In this document: positions 1-5,864 of the stretch, piece by piece
Layout of the letters: the number at the start of each line of letters is the position of its first letter
Position numbering within the stretch: position 1 is the first letter of the stretch
Origin: UBA2979 sp963694535
GTDB lineage: Bacteria > Chloroflexota > Dehalococcoidia > UBA2979
Length of the DNA stretch: 15,142 bases
Reading direction: 5' to 3'
Assembly (NCBI GenBank): GCA_963694535.1
Contig: CAVODE010000048.1
Coordinates: 1-15,142 of the forward strand
Notes under the pieces: generated by a model
What the model was told of the DNA's origin: nothing
The model's database searches: none
The model's input: the letters and a program-made list of their open reading frames with translations, nothing else
Program-made: the position numbers and the translations under genes

Positions 1-93
1 CAATACATTGCCCGTTGTCACTAAAAAAAAACTTTTTTTTGCTGACCAAATAAAACGTGACGTCTAACGTCGAATTATTTTAAGGAGCGGAAA
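1..93. other. Upstream region of the DUF35 gene with A9-C-T8 tract
   Basis: This leader has no gene. It contains a symmetric tract of nine A, one C and eight T at 23-40. It may be the tail of a terminator for a gene left of the window, or a bent A-tract/T-tract element upstream of a promoter. A TTGTCA hexamer at 15-20 resembles a -35 box, but no good -10 box follows at 16-18 bases, so I do not call a promoter. Confidence 0.3.
82..87 (+). promoter_or_regulatory. Ribosome binding site selecting a TTG start
   Basis: AAGGAG lies six bases before a TTG codon at 94-96. This near-perfect Shine-Dalgarno decides the start, because no ATG or GTG in the same frame lies close to it. Confidence 0.75.
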
Positions 94-522
94 TTGACCG
101 ACTATAACAAGCCAATTCCTGATCCCGACCCGTACACCTCTGGTCCATTCTGGGAGGGTGCGAAGGAAGGGAAATTAATGCTGCCTCGTTGCAACGATTG
201 CAACCGTGTGCACTGGTATCCGAGAATCTTATGCCCATTCTGTTACTCGCGGAGCATATCGTGGTTTGAGGCATCGGGTGAGGGAACACTCTATAGCTTT
301 GCGGTTCAGCAGAGAGCATTTGCTCCAGGCTGGAAAGAAGAAGGTCCTTATGTCACCTGCTTCATTGACTTAAATGAAGGTGATCGTATGTTCGGCGTCC
401 TTCTAGATGTTGATGTCTCAAAGCCCGAAGACATCTTTGCAAAAATCGGTTCGAAAGTATCAATTGAGTTTGTTAAGGCAAGCGATGAGGTACATGTACC
501 GTATTGGAAATTAGCAAGCTAA
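94..522 (+). CDS. DUF35 zinc-ribbon/OB-fold protein, thiolase partner
   Basis: This 142-residue protein has the two-part DUF35 layout. An N-terminal helix runs into a rubredoxin-like zinc ribbon with Cys33, Cys36, Cys47 and Cys50 (two CxxC pairs ten residues apart). A small OB-fold beta domain follows from about residue 58 to the C-terminus. All four zinc ligands are present and the length is typical for a stand-alone family member. DUF35 proteins are usually encoded beside thiolase-fold enzymes and bind them; in steroid side-chain catabolism the DUF35 domain of ChsH2 is needed for Ltp2 aldolase activity. Here a thiolase-fold gene starts 45 bases downstream, so I infer a cytoplasmic complex of the two. 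Translation starts at TTG, set by a strong Shine-Dalgarno. The family call is firm; the specific role is inferred from the neighbour. Confidence 0.9.
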   Translation: MTDYNKPIPDPDPYTSGPFWEGAKEGKLMLPRCNDCNRVHWYPRILCPFCYSRSISWFEASGEGTLYSFAVQQRAFAPGWKEEGPYVTCFIDLNEGDRMFGVLLDVDVSKPEDIFAKIGSKVSIEFVKASDEVHVPYWKLAS

Positions 523-567
523 AAGCTTCGAAAACACTGAATCATGATTTTCAGAAAGGAAGTCTAG

Positions 568-1785
568 ATGACAAATCCATCAATGGCTGCCGCGATAGTA
601 GGAGCTGCAGAGTCTGACGAGATCGGCTTTGCACTCTCTGAAAAAGGCACCACAAATACAATGCTTCATATCGAAGCAATTAGCAATGTATGTAAACAAG
701 TCGGAATTTCTCCAAGTGAAATAGAGGGAGTTTTTTCTGCAGGCTTCACCCCACAAATTGCTGAGTATCTACATATTCGACCGAAATACATCGATGGGAC
801 CGCAGTAGGTGGTTCATCGTTTGAGCTCCACGTACACCATGCTTTGGCAGCCATTGCCGCTGGAGTTATTGACGTTGCCCTAGTGTCACATGGTGAATCG
901 GGCAGATCGGCAAGAAAGAATCAAGGTCGAGGAACTGGCGGAGGTGGTGGCGGCGATCCTTGGGCACCAGGAGCTGCCTTCAGCGGTGGCCCATATGGTG
1001 GCTGGGGAGCGCCTTTCAACTATGCGCATGCCATGACACGCCACTTGCATCAGTGGGGTTCAACTAAGGAAGATTTCGCTCAAATTGCAGTCTCTGCCAG
1101 AGATTGGGCCACTCTCAACCCTCGTGCGGTTATGCATTCAAAAGAAACCGATCCAAATGGTGGTCCCATTACTGTTCAGGATGTGTTGGACTCTCGTCTC
1201 ATATCGTGGCCATTAAATTTATTGGATGTGTGCTTGGTTACTGACCACGGAGGTGCTGTATTAATCGTCTCGGCAGAGAAAGCTCACTCGTTCAAGACTT
1301 CGCCAGTTTGGATAGCCGGCGCAGGTGAAAGCATGGGCCATTGGGATATGCTGGAGATGGATGATCTTACTCTTACCTCTGCGGTAAATAGTGGAAAGAC
1401 CGCGTATCAGATGGCTGGTATGGGTCCTGGCGAGATGGAATTAGGGATGATCTACGATTCATTCACAGTCACCGTTGGGATTACTGTTGAGGCCTTAGGA
1501 CTCGCTCCACGGGGCGGCTTTATGGAGCTATTTGAGGGTGGTAAGTCAGGTCCTGGAGGATCTGGAATGCCAATCAACACAAACGGTGGAGGACTTTCTT
1601 TCAGTCACTCTGGCATGTACGGAATGATGCTACTAGTAGAGGCTTACAGACAGCTTTCAGGAACTGCCGAAGATGGCGTTAATGGTATTGCTGGCAAGCA
1701 AACGAGTGCCCAAACAGCAATCGTTAATGGTACAGGTGGTTCGCTAAGCACTACAGGTACTTTGGTTTTAGTGGCTGATCAATAG
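568..1785 (+). CDS. Thiolase-fold enzyme lacking the nucleophilic Cys (SCP2-thiolase/Ltp2-like)
   Basis: The 405 residues form a complete thiolase fold of the SCP2-thiolase/lipid-transfer type. AAAGGA at 555-560 precedes the ATG. Where thiolases carry the nucleophilic cysteine (after the Gly-Gly at 81-82) this protein has Ser83-Ser84-Phe85. The NTNGGG motif (337-342), His347 in FSHSG and the C-terminal GTGGS motif (388-392) remain. YDSFT at 296-300 and Tyr351 are candidate functional residues. Residues 121-146 form an unusually glycine-rich segment with six consecutive glycines. Loss of the cysteine argues against ordinary thiolysis. It matches the Ltp2 class, which with a DUF35 partner cleaves a C-C bond by retro-aldol chemistry, and the upstream DUF35 gene supports this. 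A strong terminator follows directly. The fold is certain; the aldolase reaction is inference. Confidence 0.85.
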   Translation: MTNPSMAAAIVGAAESDEIGFALSEKGTTNTMLHIEAISNVCKQVGISPSEIEGVFSAGFTPQIAEYLHIRPKYIDGTAVGGSSFELHVHHALAAIAAGVIDVALVSHGESGRSARKNQGRGTGGGGGGDPWAPGAAFSGGPYGGWGAPFNYAHAMTRHLHQWGSTKEDFAQIAVSARDWATLNPRAVMHSKETDPNGGPITVQDVLDSRLISWPLNLLDVCLVTDHGGAVLIVSAEKAHSFKTSPVWIAGAGESMGHWDMLEMDDLTLTSAVNSGKTAYQMAGMGPGEMELGMIYDSFTVTVGITVEALGLAPRGGFMELFEGGKSGPGGSGMPINTNGGGLSFSHSGMYGMMLLVEAYRQLSGTAEDGVNGIAGKQTSAQTAIVNGTGGSLSTTGTLVLVADQ

Positions 1786-1803
1786 TCGGTAAACTAAATT
1801 TGT

Positions 1804-1845
1804 AAAAAGAAGGGATGTTGTTTGAACAACATCCCTTCTTTTTTT
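1804..1845 (+). terminator. Strong Rho-independent terminator after the thiolase gene
   Basis: A perfect inverted repeat pairs 1804-1822 with 1825-1843. The core GAAGGGATGTTG pairs with CAACATCCCTTC around a loop of about four bases, and a run of T follows to 1845. The A run on the left side would give a U tail on the minus strand as well, so it could work in both directions. It separates the DUF35-thiolase unit from the PhyH gene. Confidence 0.92.
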
Positions 1846-1890
1846 GTTATTATTGTGGTCGGTCGTGAATAGCACGAGTTTGGATTACAT

Positions 1891-2859
1891 ATGAGCCAAC
1901 TGGATGCCAGTCAACTGCAGCACTTCAATGAATACGGCTATCTCGTGCTCAAAGACACTATTGAGCCAAAAGAAATCCTTGATCCCATAATGGCAGAATA
2001 TGAAAGCGTACTAAATTTACTGGCGACCAAGCTAAAAGCTGAAGGAAAAATAGACTCTTTGCACGCAACGCTTCCTTTCGGAGATCGTGTCACTAGGATT
2101 TATCAAGAAAGTAACGCGGTCCATAATCAGTATTTTGATTTTTCACTTCCACAGAAAGGGATAACAAAAGACACTCCGTTTTGGGCAGGACCAGCAGTCT
2201 TCGACGCATTAACCAATCCAAATTTGCTTGATGTTGTGGAATCTGTCATTGGCCCAGAAGTCTACTCAAACCCCGTCCAACACGTTCGCGTGAAAGTCCC
2301 TGAAGACAAAGCTCCACGTGATTCTGATGGTAATGTAATCTACGGGGCGACCCCATGGCATCAAGATTTAGGGGTCGTCACTGAAGAAGCTGATACAACC
2401 GACCTACTCACAGTCTGGTTCCCGCTCATGGATACTGACGTCGAAAACGGCTGTTTGCAAGTAATTCCAGGTTCACATCGCAATGAAGTACTCACCCACT
2501 GTCCCGGCGCCCAAGGAATTCAAATTCCTGAGTCGCTGCTAGATTCAGACAAAGCGAGAGCGATCCCCTTGAAGCGAGGAAGTGTCCTGCTCCTACATCG
2601 AAAAACAATCCATAATGCTCTTCCAAACCGAAGTAATCGGATCCGCTGGTCGTTCGATCTTCGATATCAACCTATCGGACAGCCAACAGGTCGCGAGACT
2701 TTTCCGGGATTTATTGCTCGCAGTGCACAAAAGCCGTCCGAAGAACTCCATGACTCTCGTGCTTGGTTTCAGATGTGGGAAACGGCAAGAGATTCACTTG
2801 CACGCGACCAAGATCCTTCCTACAACCGTTGGGACGCAAACCACGCTCTTTGTGCGTGA
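1891..2859 (+). CDS. Phytanoyl-CoA dioxygenase (PhyH) family Fe(II)/2-oxoglutarate oxygenase
   Basis: This 322-residue protein has the PhyH double-stranded beta-helix core. The metal-binding facial triad is visible as His157 and Asp159 in the WHQD motif, with a distal His241 in IHNALPN (His236 five residues earlier is the alternative). Arg252 just after, in the RIRWSF stretch, is the likely 2-oxoglutarate carboxylate anchor. The N-terminal motif FNEYGYLVLKD (12-22) and the VENGCLQVIPGSH stretch (184-196) are also typical of the family. Members hydroxylate very diverse small molecules, including phytanoyl-CoA, ectoine and phosphonates, so the substrate cannot be read here. The start ATG has only a weak upstream GGA and no clear promoter, although the strong terminator before it means transcription should begin in 1846-1890. 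A PHP-domain gene lies 81 bases downstream. Confidence 0.9.
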   Translation: MSQLDASQLQHFNEYGYLVLKDTIEPKEILDPIMAEYESVLNLLATKLKAEGKIDSLHATLPFGDRVTRIYQESNAVHNQYFDFSLPQKGITKDTPFWAGPAVFDALTNPNLLDVVESVIGPEVYSNPVQHVRVKVPEDKAPRDSDGNVIYGATPWHQDLGVVTEEADTTDLLTVWFPLMDTDVENGCLQVIPGSHRNEVLTHCPGAQGIQIPESLLDSDKARAIPLKRGSVLLLHRKTIHNALPNRSNRIRWSFDLRYQPIGQPTGRETFPGFIARSAQKPSEELHDSRAWFQMWETARDSLARDQDPSYNRWDANHALCA

Positions 2860-2940
2860 TAACTTACTGAGCAACCCACCAACTTATTGCTTGTCAACCT
2901 CGGTCGACGCTCGTAACGCCACGAGTGCTAACCTCTTGTG
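2860..2940. other. Intergenic spacer between the PhyH and PHP genes
   Basis: There is no gene here and no Shine-Dalgarno before the PHP start. TAACCT at 2929-2934 fits a TANNNT -10 element six bases before the ATG at 2941, which would suit a leaderless transcript, but no -35 box is visible. A 5-bp inverted repeat (CTCGT/ACGAG, around 2908-2925) is too short to call as a terminator. Confidence 0.3.
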
Positions 2941-3753
2941 ATGCTTATTGATCTACATACGCACACACAACCACTTTCATATGACTCTTTTCTACCACCT
3001 GACGAATTAATTGAGAGAAGTAAGCAGGCTGGGCTAGACGGTATTGTCTTGTCTGAGCATGATGCTGCATGGAGCCCCGATGCGGTCAAAGCACTTTCTA
3101 AACGACATGACTTTCTTGTACTCCCAGGGATGGAAATTAACACTGAGGAAGGTCACATGCTTGTTTATGGCATGCACAAATATGTCTTCGGCATGCATCG
3201 CGTGCACGAGCTAGCCGGGCATGTTGAAAACGTAAACGGTCTGATGATTCAAGCACATCCTTATCGGAGACAACATCCATGGAATTGGGAGAGTGAAAAA
3301 GAATGGATTCACTCGCTCGAACGATCTGAGGCCAACAATGCTCTGAATTTCGTGCGAGGGCTAGAAATACTGAACGGACGAGGCAAGCTTAATGAAAATC
3401 AATTCTCTAAGATTCTTGCTGATCACATGGGCATGCCTGGCACCGCTGGAACCGACTCTCACATAACTGATGACATCGGTAAGTGTGTCACTTACTTTGA
3501 TCAGGACATCCAAAGCGAAGAAGACTTGATAGACGCGCTAAAAAATGGACTCTATTGGCCAATAGACATGACAAAAGGTGACATTACTCCAGATACTCGT
3601 TACTGGGACGTCCCTAGCGATTTGAGACAGATTTTCGAAGATCTCAACGGTCGCAAGCGACATTCTGAAAAATCGATCGAAGAACAAGAAATACTACGGA
3701 TTCAAGCTGCTGCCAATAGTGTAGAGATAATCAAGTCACTTAAAAAGGCGTAA
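2941..3753 (+). CDS. PHP-domain metal-dependent phosphoesterase-like hydrolase
   Basis: This 270-residue protein opens directly with the PHP metal motif DLHTHT (residues 4-9, His6 and His8). It continues with SEHD (38-41), the GMEI glutamate (Glu65), His72, QAHP (His106) and GTDSH (Asp172, His174). Together these form a complete multinuclear metal site, and the protein is the size of stand-alone PHP enzymes. The family includes histidinol-phosphate phosphatase and DNA polymerase-associated phosphatases; this one fits the TrpH/YciV-like PHP group, with no further domain recognised. A charged helical tail of about 50 residues follows the metal domain. GTG at 2938 is an alternative start immediately before the ATG and would add one residue. 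The only close neighbour on the same strand is the PhyH oxygenase, so it may act on that enzyme's product; this is inference. Confidence 0.85.
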   Translation: MLIDLHTHTQPLSYDSFLPPDELIERSKQAGLDGIVLSEHDAAWSPDAVKALSKRHDFLVLPGMEINTEEGHMLVYGMHKYVFGMHRVHELAGHVENVNGLMIQAHPYRRQHPWNWESEKEWIHSLERSEANNALNFVRGLEILNGRGKLNENQFSKILADHMGMPGTAGTDSHITDDIGKCVTYFDQDIQSEEDLIDALKNGLYWPIDMTKGDITPDTRYWDVPSDLRQIFEDLNGRKRHSEKSIEEQEILRIQAAANSVEIIKSLKKA

Positions 3754-3765
3754 ATATTTAAGCCT
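3746..3765 (+). repeat. Small inverted repeat over the PHP stop codon
   Basis: AGGC at 3746-3749 pairs with GCCT at 3762-3765, and the palindromic TAAATATTTA lies between them, with one G/A mismatch. It has no T tract, so it is not a standard terminator. It could slow RNA decay or be chance. Confidence 0.25.
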
Positions 3766-3788
3766 AATAACTGGTCTCACAAGCGTCC

Positions 3789-3818
3789 TTGACCGCGATG
3801 CACTCTTTAACTTACGAT
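3789..3818 (+). promoter_or_regulatory. Candidate sigma-70 promoter for the MaoC-SDR unit
   Basis: TTGACC (3789-3794, five of six bases of the -35 consensus) is followed after 18 bases by TACGAT (3813-3818, four of six of the -10 consensus). The predicted transcript would start near 3825, about 24 bases before the first MaoC-type gene. The spacing and position are good, but it is a pattern match only. Confidence 0.4.
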
Positions 3819-3837
3819 TCGTTGCACAAGTAGCTGC

Positions 3838-3843
3838 AGGGGG
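3838..3843 (+). promoter_or_regulatory. Ribosome binding site for the hotdog subunit gene
   Basis: AGGGGG sits five bases before ATG 3849-3851. A GTG at 3843-3845 in the same frame overlaps this site and has no ribosome binding site of its own, so ATG 3849 is preferred. Confidence 0.5.
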
Positions 3844-3848
3844 TGCAA

Positions 3849-4325
3849 ATGGCTGAATCAATAATTACGGACGAGTTAAAATCCTTAATCGGTGTCAATG
3901 GTCCAGAGAGTGAAGCAGAAGTAACAACCACAGGGTGTCGACTGTTCGCACGAGCTGTCGGACACACCGACCTAATCTTCTATGATGAAGAAGTGGCTAA
4001 AGCTCGTGGATATAAATCGATTGTGGCACCTCCCGGCTTTCTAGGAACAACCGTTTATAAGCCAGCAGATGCGGAGCGTGCAAGCGCCCCTCCCGGTGGA
4101 CTGAATATCCCATATAAGCGAATACTTAATGGGGGGACCACTTATGAATATTATGATTCGATCGTTGCTGGAGATGTACTCACCTCCAGTAGCCATATTA
4201 CCGAATTTCAAGAACGCGAGGGTTCGGTTGGACCGATGCTAATCACATGGCGTGAAACAACTTTCCGAAGAAAATCAGACGGGAAAGTTGTAGCAAAAGG
4301 GTCCTCGAATATGATCAATTACTAG
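3849..4325 (+). CDS. MaoC-like N-terminal (non-catalytic) hotdog subunit
   Basis: These 158 residues form one hotdog domain of the MaoC dehydratase N-terminal type. Recognisable marks are the early CRLFARAVG stretch (30-38), YDEEVA (45-50), the IVAPPGF loop (58-64), ILNGGTTYEYY (92-102) and a final beta strand ending in VVAKGSS. Aligned by eye to the next gene, the catalytic Asp and His positions of (R)-hydratases hold His39 and Phe44, so this subunit should not be catalytic itself. In known pairs (mycobacterial HadA-HadB and ChsH1-ChsH2, and the two halves of hydratase 2 in MFE-2) such a subunit shapes the acyl-CoA pocket of a catalytic partner. The partner is encoded 42 bases downstream. 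The pairing is inferred from family behaviour and adjacency. Confidence 0.82.
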   Translation: MAESIITDELKSLIGVNGPESEAEVTTTGCRLFARAVGHTDLIFYDEEVAKARGYKSIVAPPGFLGTTVYKPADAERASAPPGGLNIPYKRILNGGTTYEYYDSIVAGDVLTSSSHITEFQEREGSVGPMLITWRETTFRRKSDGKVVAKGSSNMINY

Positions 4326-4367
4326 TAAAATAAGAAGAACACTTCACACACGTTAGGAGCCAATAAA

Positions 4368-4796
4368 ATGAGTGAACAGGTATTTTGGGACGATATCAAT
4401 GAGGGTGACTCTCTTCCGATTATCAGTCCAGATTGTAGTACGCAGCAACTAGTTGTATGGGCGGGAGCCTCCGGTGACTTTTATCAGATTCACTACGATA
4501 TCCCCTTTGCGCAAAACACTGGGTTGGATAACATCATTGTCCATGGTGCCTTAAAGCAGGCATTTCTCGGAAGATTACTGCACGACTGGGCGGCACCAGA
4601 TGGTCGAATCGAAGAATTTGGATGCTCCTACAGAGGAATGGACTACCCTGCAGAAGACATGTCTGTGAGTGGAACTGTGACGGCAAAATATGTTGACGGT
4701 GACCGGCATTTGGTAGATGTTGAAGTCTGGACAGAGAATCCAAATGGAAGAAAAACCACTCCAGGAACGGCGAGAGTTGCTTTGCCAACTAGATAG
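4368..4796 (+). CDS. MaoC-like (R)-specific enoyl-CoA hydratase, catalytic subunit
   Basis: This 142-residue single hotdog domain carries the hydratase-2 active-site motif. Asp37 and His42 lie in GDFYQIHYD (36-44), followed by an Ala-rich helix and the IVHGALKQAFLGRLL helix (57-71). These are the catalytic pair that protonates and hydrates trans-2-enoyl-CoA to the (3R)-hydroxyacyl-CoA, or does the reverse. Its length matches HadB-type subunits. TAGGAG at 4354-4359, eight bases before the ATG, is a good ribosome binding site. It follows the non-catalytic hotdog gene and precedes two (3R)-hydroxyacyl-CoA dehydrogenase-like genes, so it likely performs the hydration step of a beta-oxidation-type sequence in the cytoplasm. 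The substrate chain is unknown. Confidence 0.88.
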   Translation: MSEQVFWDDINEGDSLPIISPDCSTQQLVVWAGASGDFYQIHYDIPFAQNTGLDNIIVHGALKQAFLGRLLHDWAAPDGRIEEFGCSYRGMDYPAEDMSVSGTVTAKYVDGDRHLVDVEVWTENPNGRKTTPGTARVALPTR

Positions 4797-4856
4797 ATTC
4801 TTGCGTGTGGATAATTAAGCGATCTTAGCGGAACGTGAACGAAGGAAAGGTGAGTT

Positions 4857-5834
4857 ATGGGAGTACTAGACGGAAAAGTAGCTGTGGTAACAGGATCAGG
4901 CCGTGGCATCGGTCGGGGCATAGCAATGAAGTTTGCCGCTCAAGGCGCCTCGGTCATAATCAATGATCCGGGAGTTAATGTTGATGGAAGCGGTCACGAT
5001 GCCGGCCCCGCTGATCAGGTTGTGGATGAGATTAAGGCCCTGGGGGGACAAGCTGCCGCTAATTACGATTCAGTCGCAGAGATGGCTGGTGGTGAAAACA
5101 TGGTCAAACAAGCAGTCGATGCTTTTGGCAAGATTGATATTCTTGTCAATACCGCCGGTATTTTAAGAGATCGAATGATCTTCAATATGAGCCAAGAAGA
5201 GTGGGACGATGTAATAGCAGTTCACTTAAAAGGACATTTTTCCACCATAAAGCCAGCGTCAATCCTTATGCGCCAGCAACGGTACGGACGAATCATCAAC
5301 TTCTCCTCAAGCAGTGGAACCATCGGAAATACCGGACAGTTCAACTACGGTGCGGCTAAATCGGGTATCGCTGGTCTCGGTCGCGTGGTCGCGAAGGACT
5401 TGGGACGCTATGGGGTGACTTGTAACATTATCGCTCCCGGCGCCGGCACTCGTATGACTGCAACTGTCCCTGACAGTGCACGGGAACTTCGAGCAGGCTC
5501 TGGAATTCAAGGCGCAGCTTCCAATGCACCTGTGCAAGAAAGCGCGTATGCAGGTCTTCGCGATCCAGAATTTGTTGCGCCTATGGTTACCTACCTGTGC
5601 TCTGATGACGCGTGGGACATTAACGGTTGGGTTTTCAATGTGTCGGGCGGATCGATTTCAGTATCTAGATATCCAGTTGCCGAACGAAGTATCTTTAAGC
5701 CAGGCCACTGGACACTCCCGGAACTAGATGATGCTGTACAAAATGTCCTAATGAAAGATATTGATAATCCAGCTCCTCCTCGTGACGATATTGAGGTTCC
5801 AGGTCGAGACATCGCAGCACGAGTTCTCAGTTAA
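4857..5834 (+). CDS. SDR, MFE-2-type (3R)-hydroxyacyl-CoA dehydrogenase (first paralogue)
   Basis: This 325-residue classical SDR has the cofactor loop TGSGRGIG (12-19), an NDPG motif with Asp37 after strand 2 (acidic, so NAD(H) is expected), NTAG at 98-101 in place of NNAG, Ser151, and the catalytic pair Tyr164 and Lys168 in YGAAK. The long NDPGVNVDGSG segment (36-46), GILRDRMIFNM (101-111) and VHLKGHF (122-128) are characteristic of the dehydrogenase domain of peroxisomal MFE-2/17-beta-HSD type 4. That enzyme oxidises (3R)-hydroxyacyl-CoA to 3-oxoacyl-CoA. It is longer than a 250-residue SDR: a tail from about 270 ends in NPAPP and VPGR motifs. AAGGA and AGGTGA motifs lie upstream of the ATG (4842-4853). 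It is followed 30 bases later by a close paralogue. The family call is strong; the substrate is inferred. Confidence 0.88.
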   Translation: MGVLDGKVAVVTGSGRGIGRGIAMKFAAQGASVIINDPGVNVDGSGHDAGPADQVVDEIKALGGQAAANYDSVAEMAGGENMVKQAVDAFGKIDILVNTAGILRDRMIFNMSQEEWDDVIAVHLKGHFSTIKPASILMRQQRYGRIINFSSSSGTIGNTGQFNYGAAKSGIAGLGRVVAKDLGRYGVTCNIIAPGAGTRMTATVPDSARELRAGSGIQGAASNAPVQESAYAGLRDPEFVAPMVTYLCSDDAWDINGWVFNVSGGSISVSRYPVAERSIFKPGHWTLPELDDAVQNVLMKDIDNPAPPRDDIEVPGRDIAARVLS

Positions 5835-5864
5835 AGCAAAATTTACAACGAAAGGATATCCAGA

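Noticed and set aside
15..45. Promoter for the DUF35 gene using TTGTCA as the -35 box
   Set aside because: The sequence at the correct spacing (TTTGCT) is a poor -10 box, and the A/T tract makes chance matches likely.
80..319. Open frame on the minus strand opposite the DUF35 gene
   Set aside because: It is antisense to a gene with intact zinc ligands and a strong ribosome binding site; its own protein matches no family and has no ribosome binding site.
928..960. Tandem repeat or frameshift artefact in the glycine run of the thiolase gene
   Set aside because: The frame is open and correct on both sides and the glycine codons vary, so it is coding sequence rather than a slipped repeat.
1822..1853. 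Promoter for the PhyH gene (TTGAAC and TATTAT)
   Set aside because: Spacing is 20 bases and the -35 lies inside the terminator stem, so the match is probably accidental.
2582..2941. Plus-strand open frame overlapping the end of the PhyH gene and reaching the PHP start
   Set aside because: It lies in another frame of the PhyH C-terminal coding region and the spacer; its residue composition is not protein-like and no motif is seen.
3746..3765. Terminator after the PHP gene
   Set aside because: The inverted repeat is short with a mismatch and has no T tract downstream.
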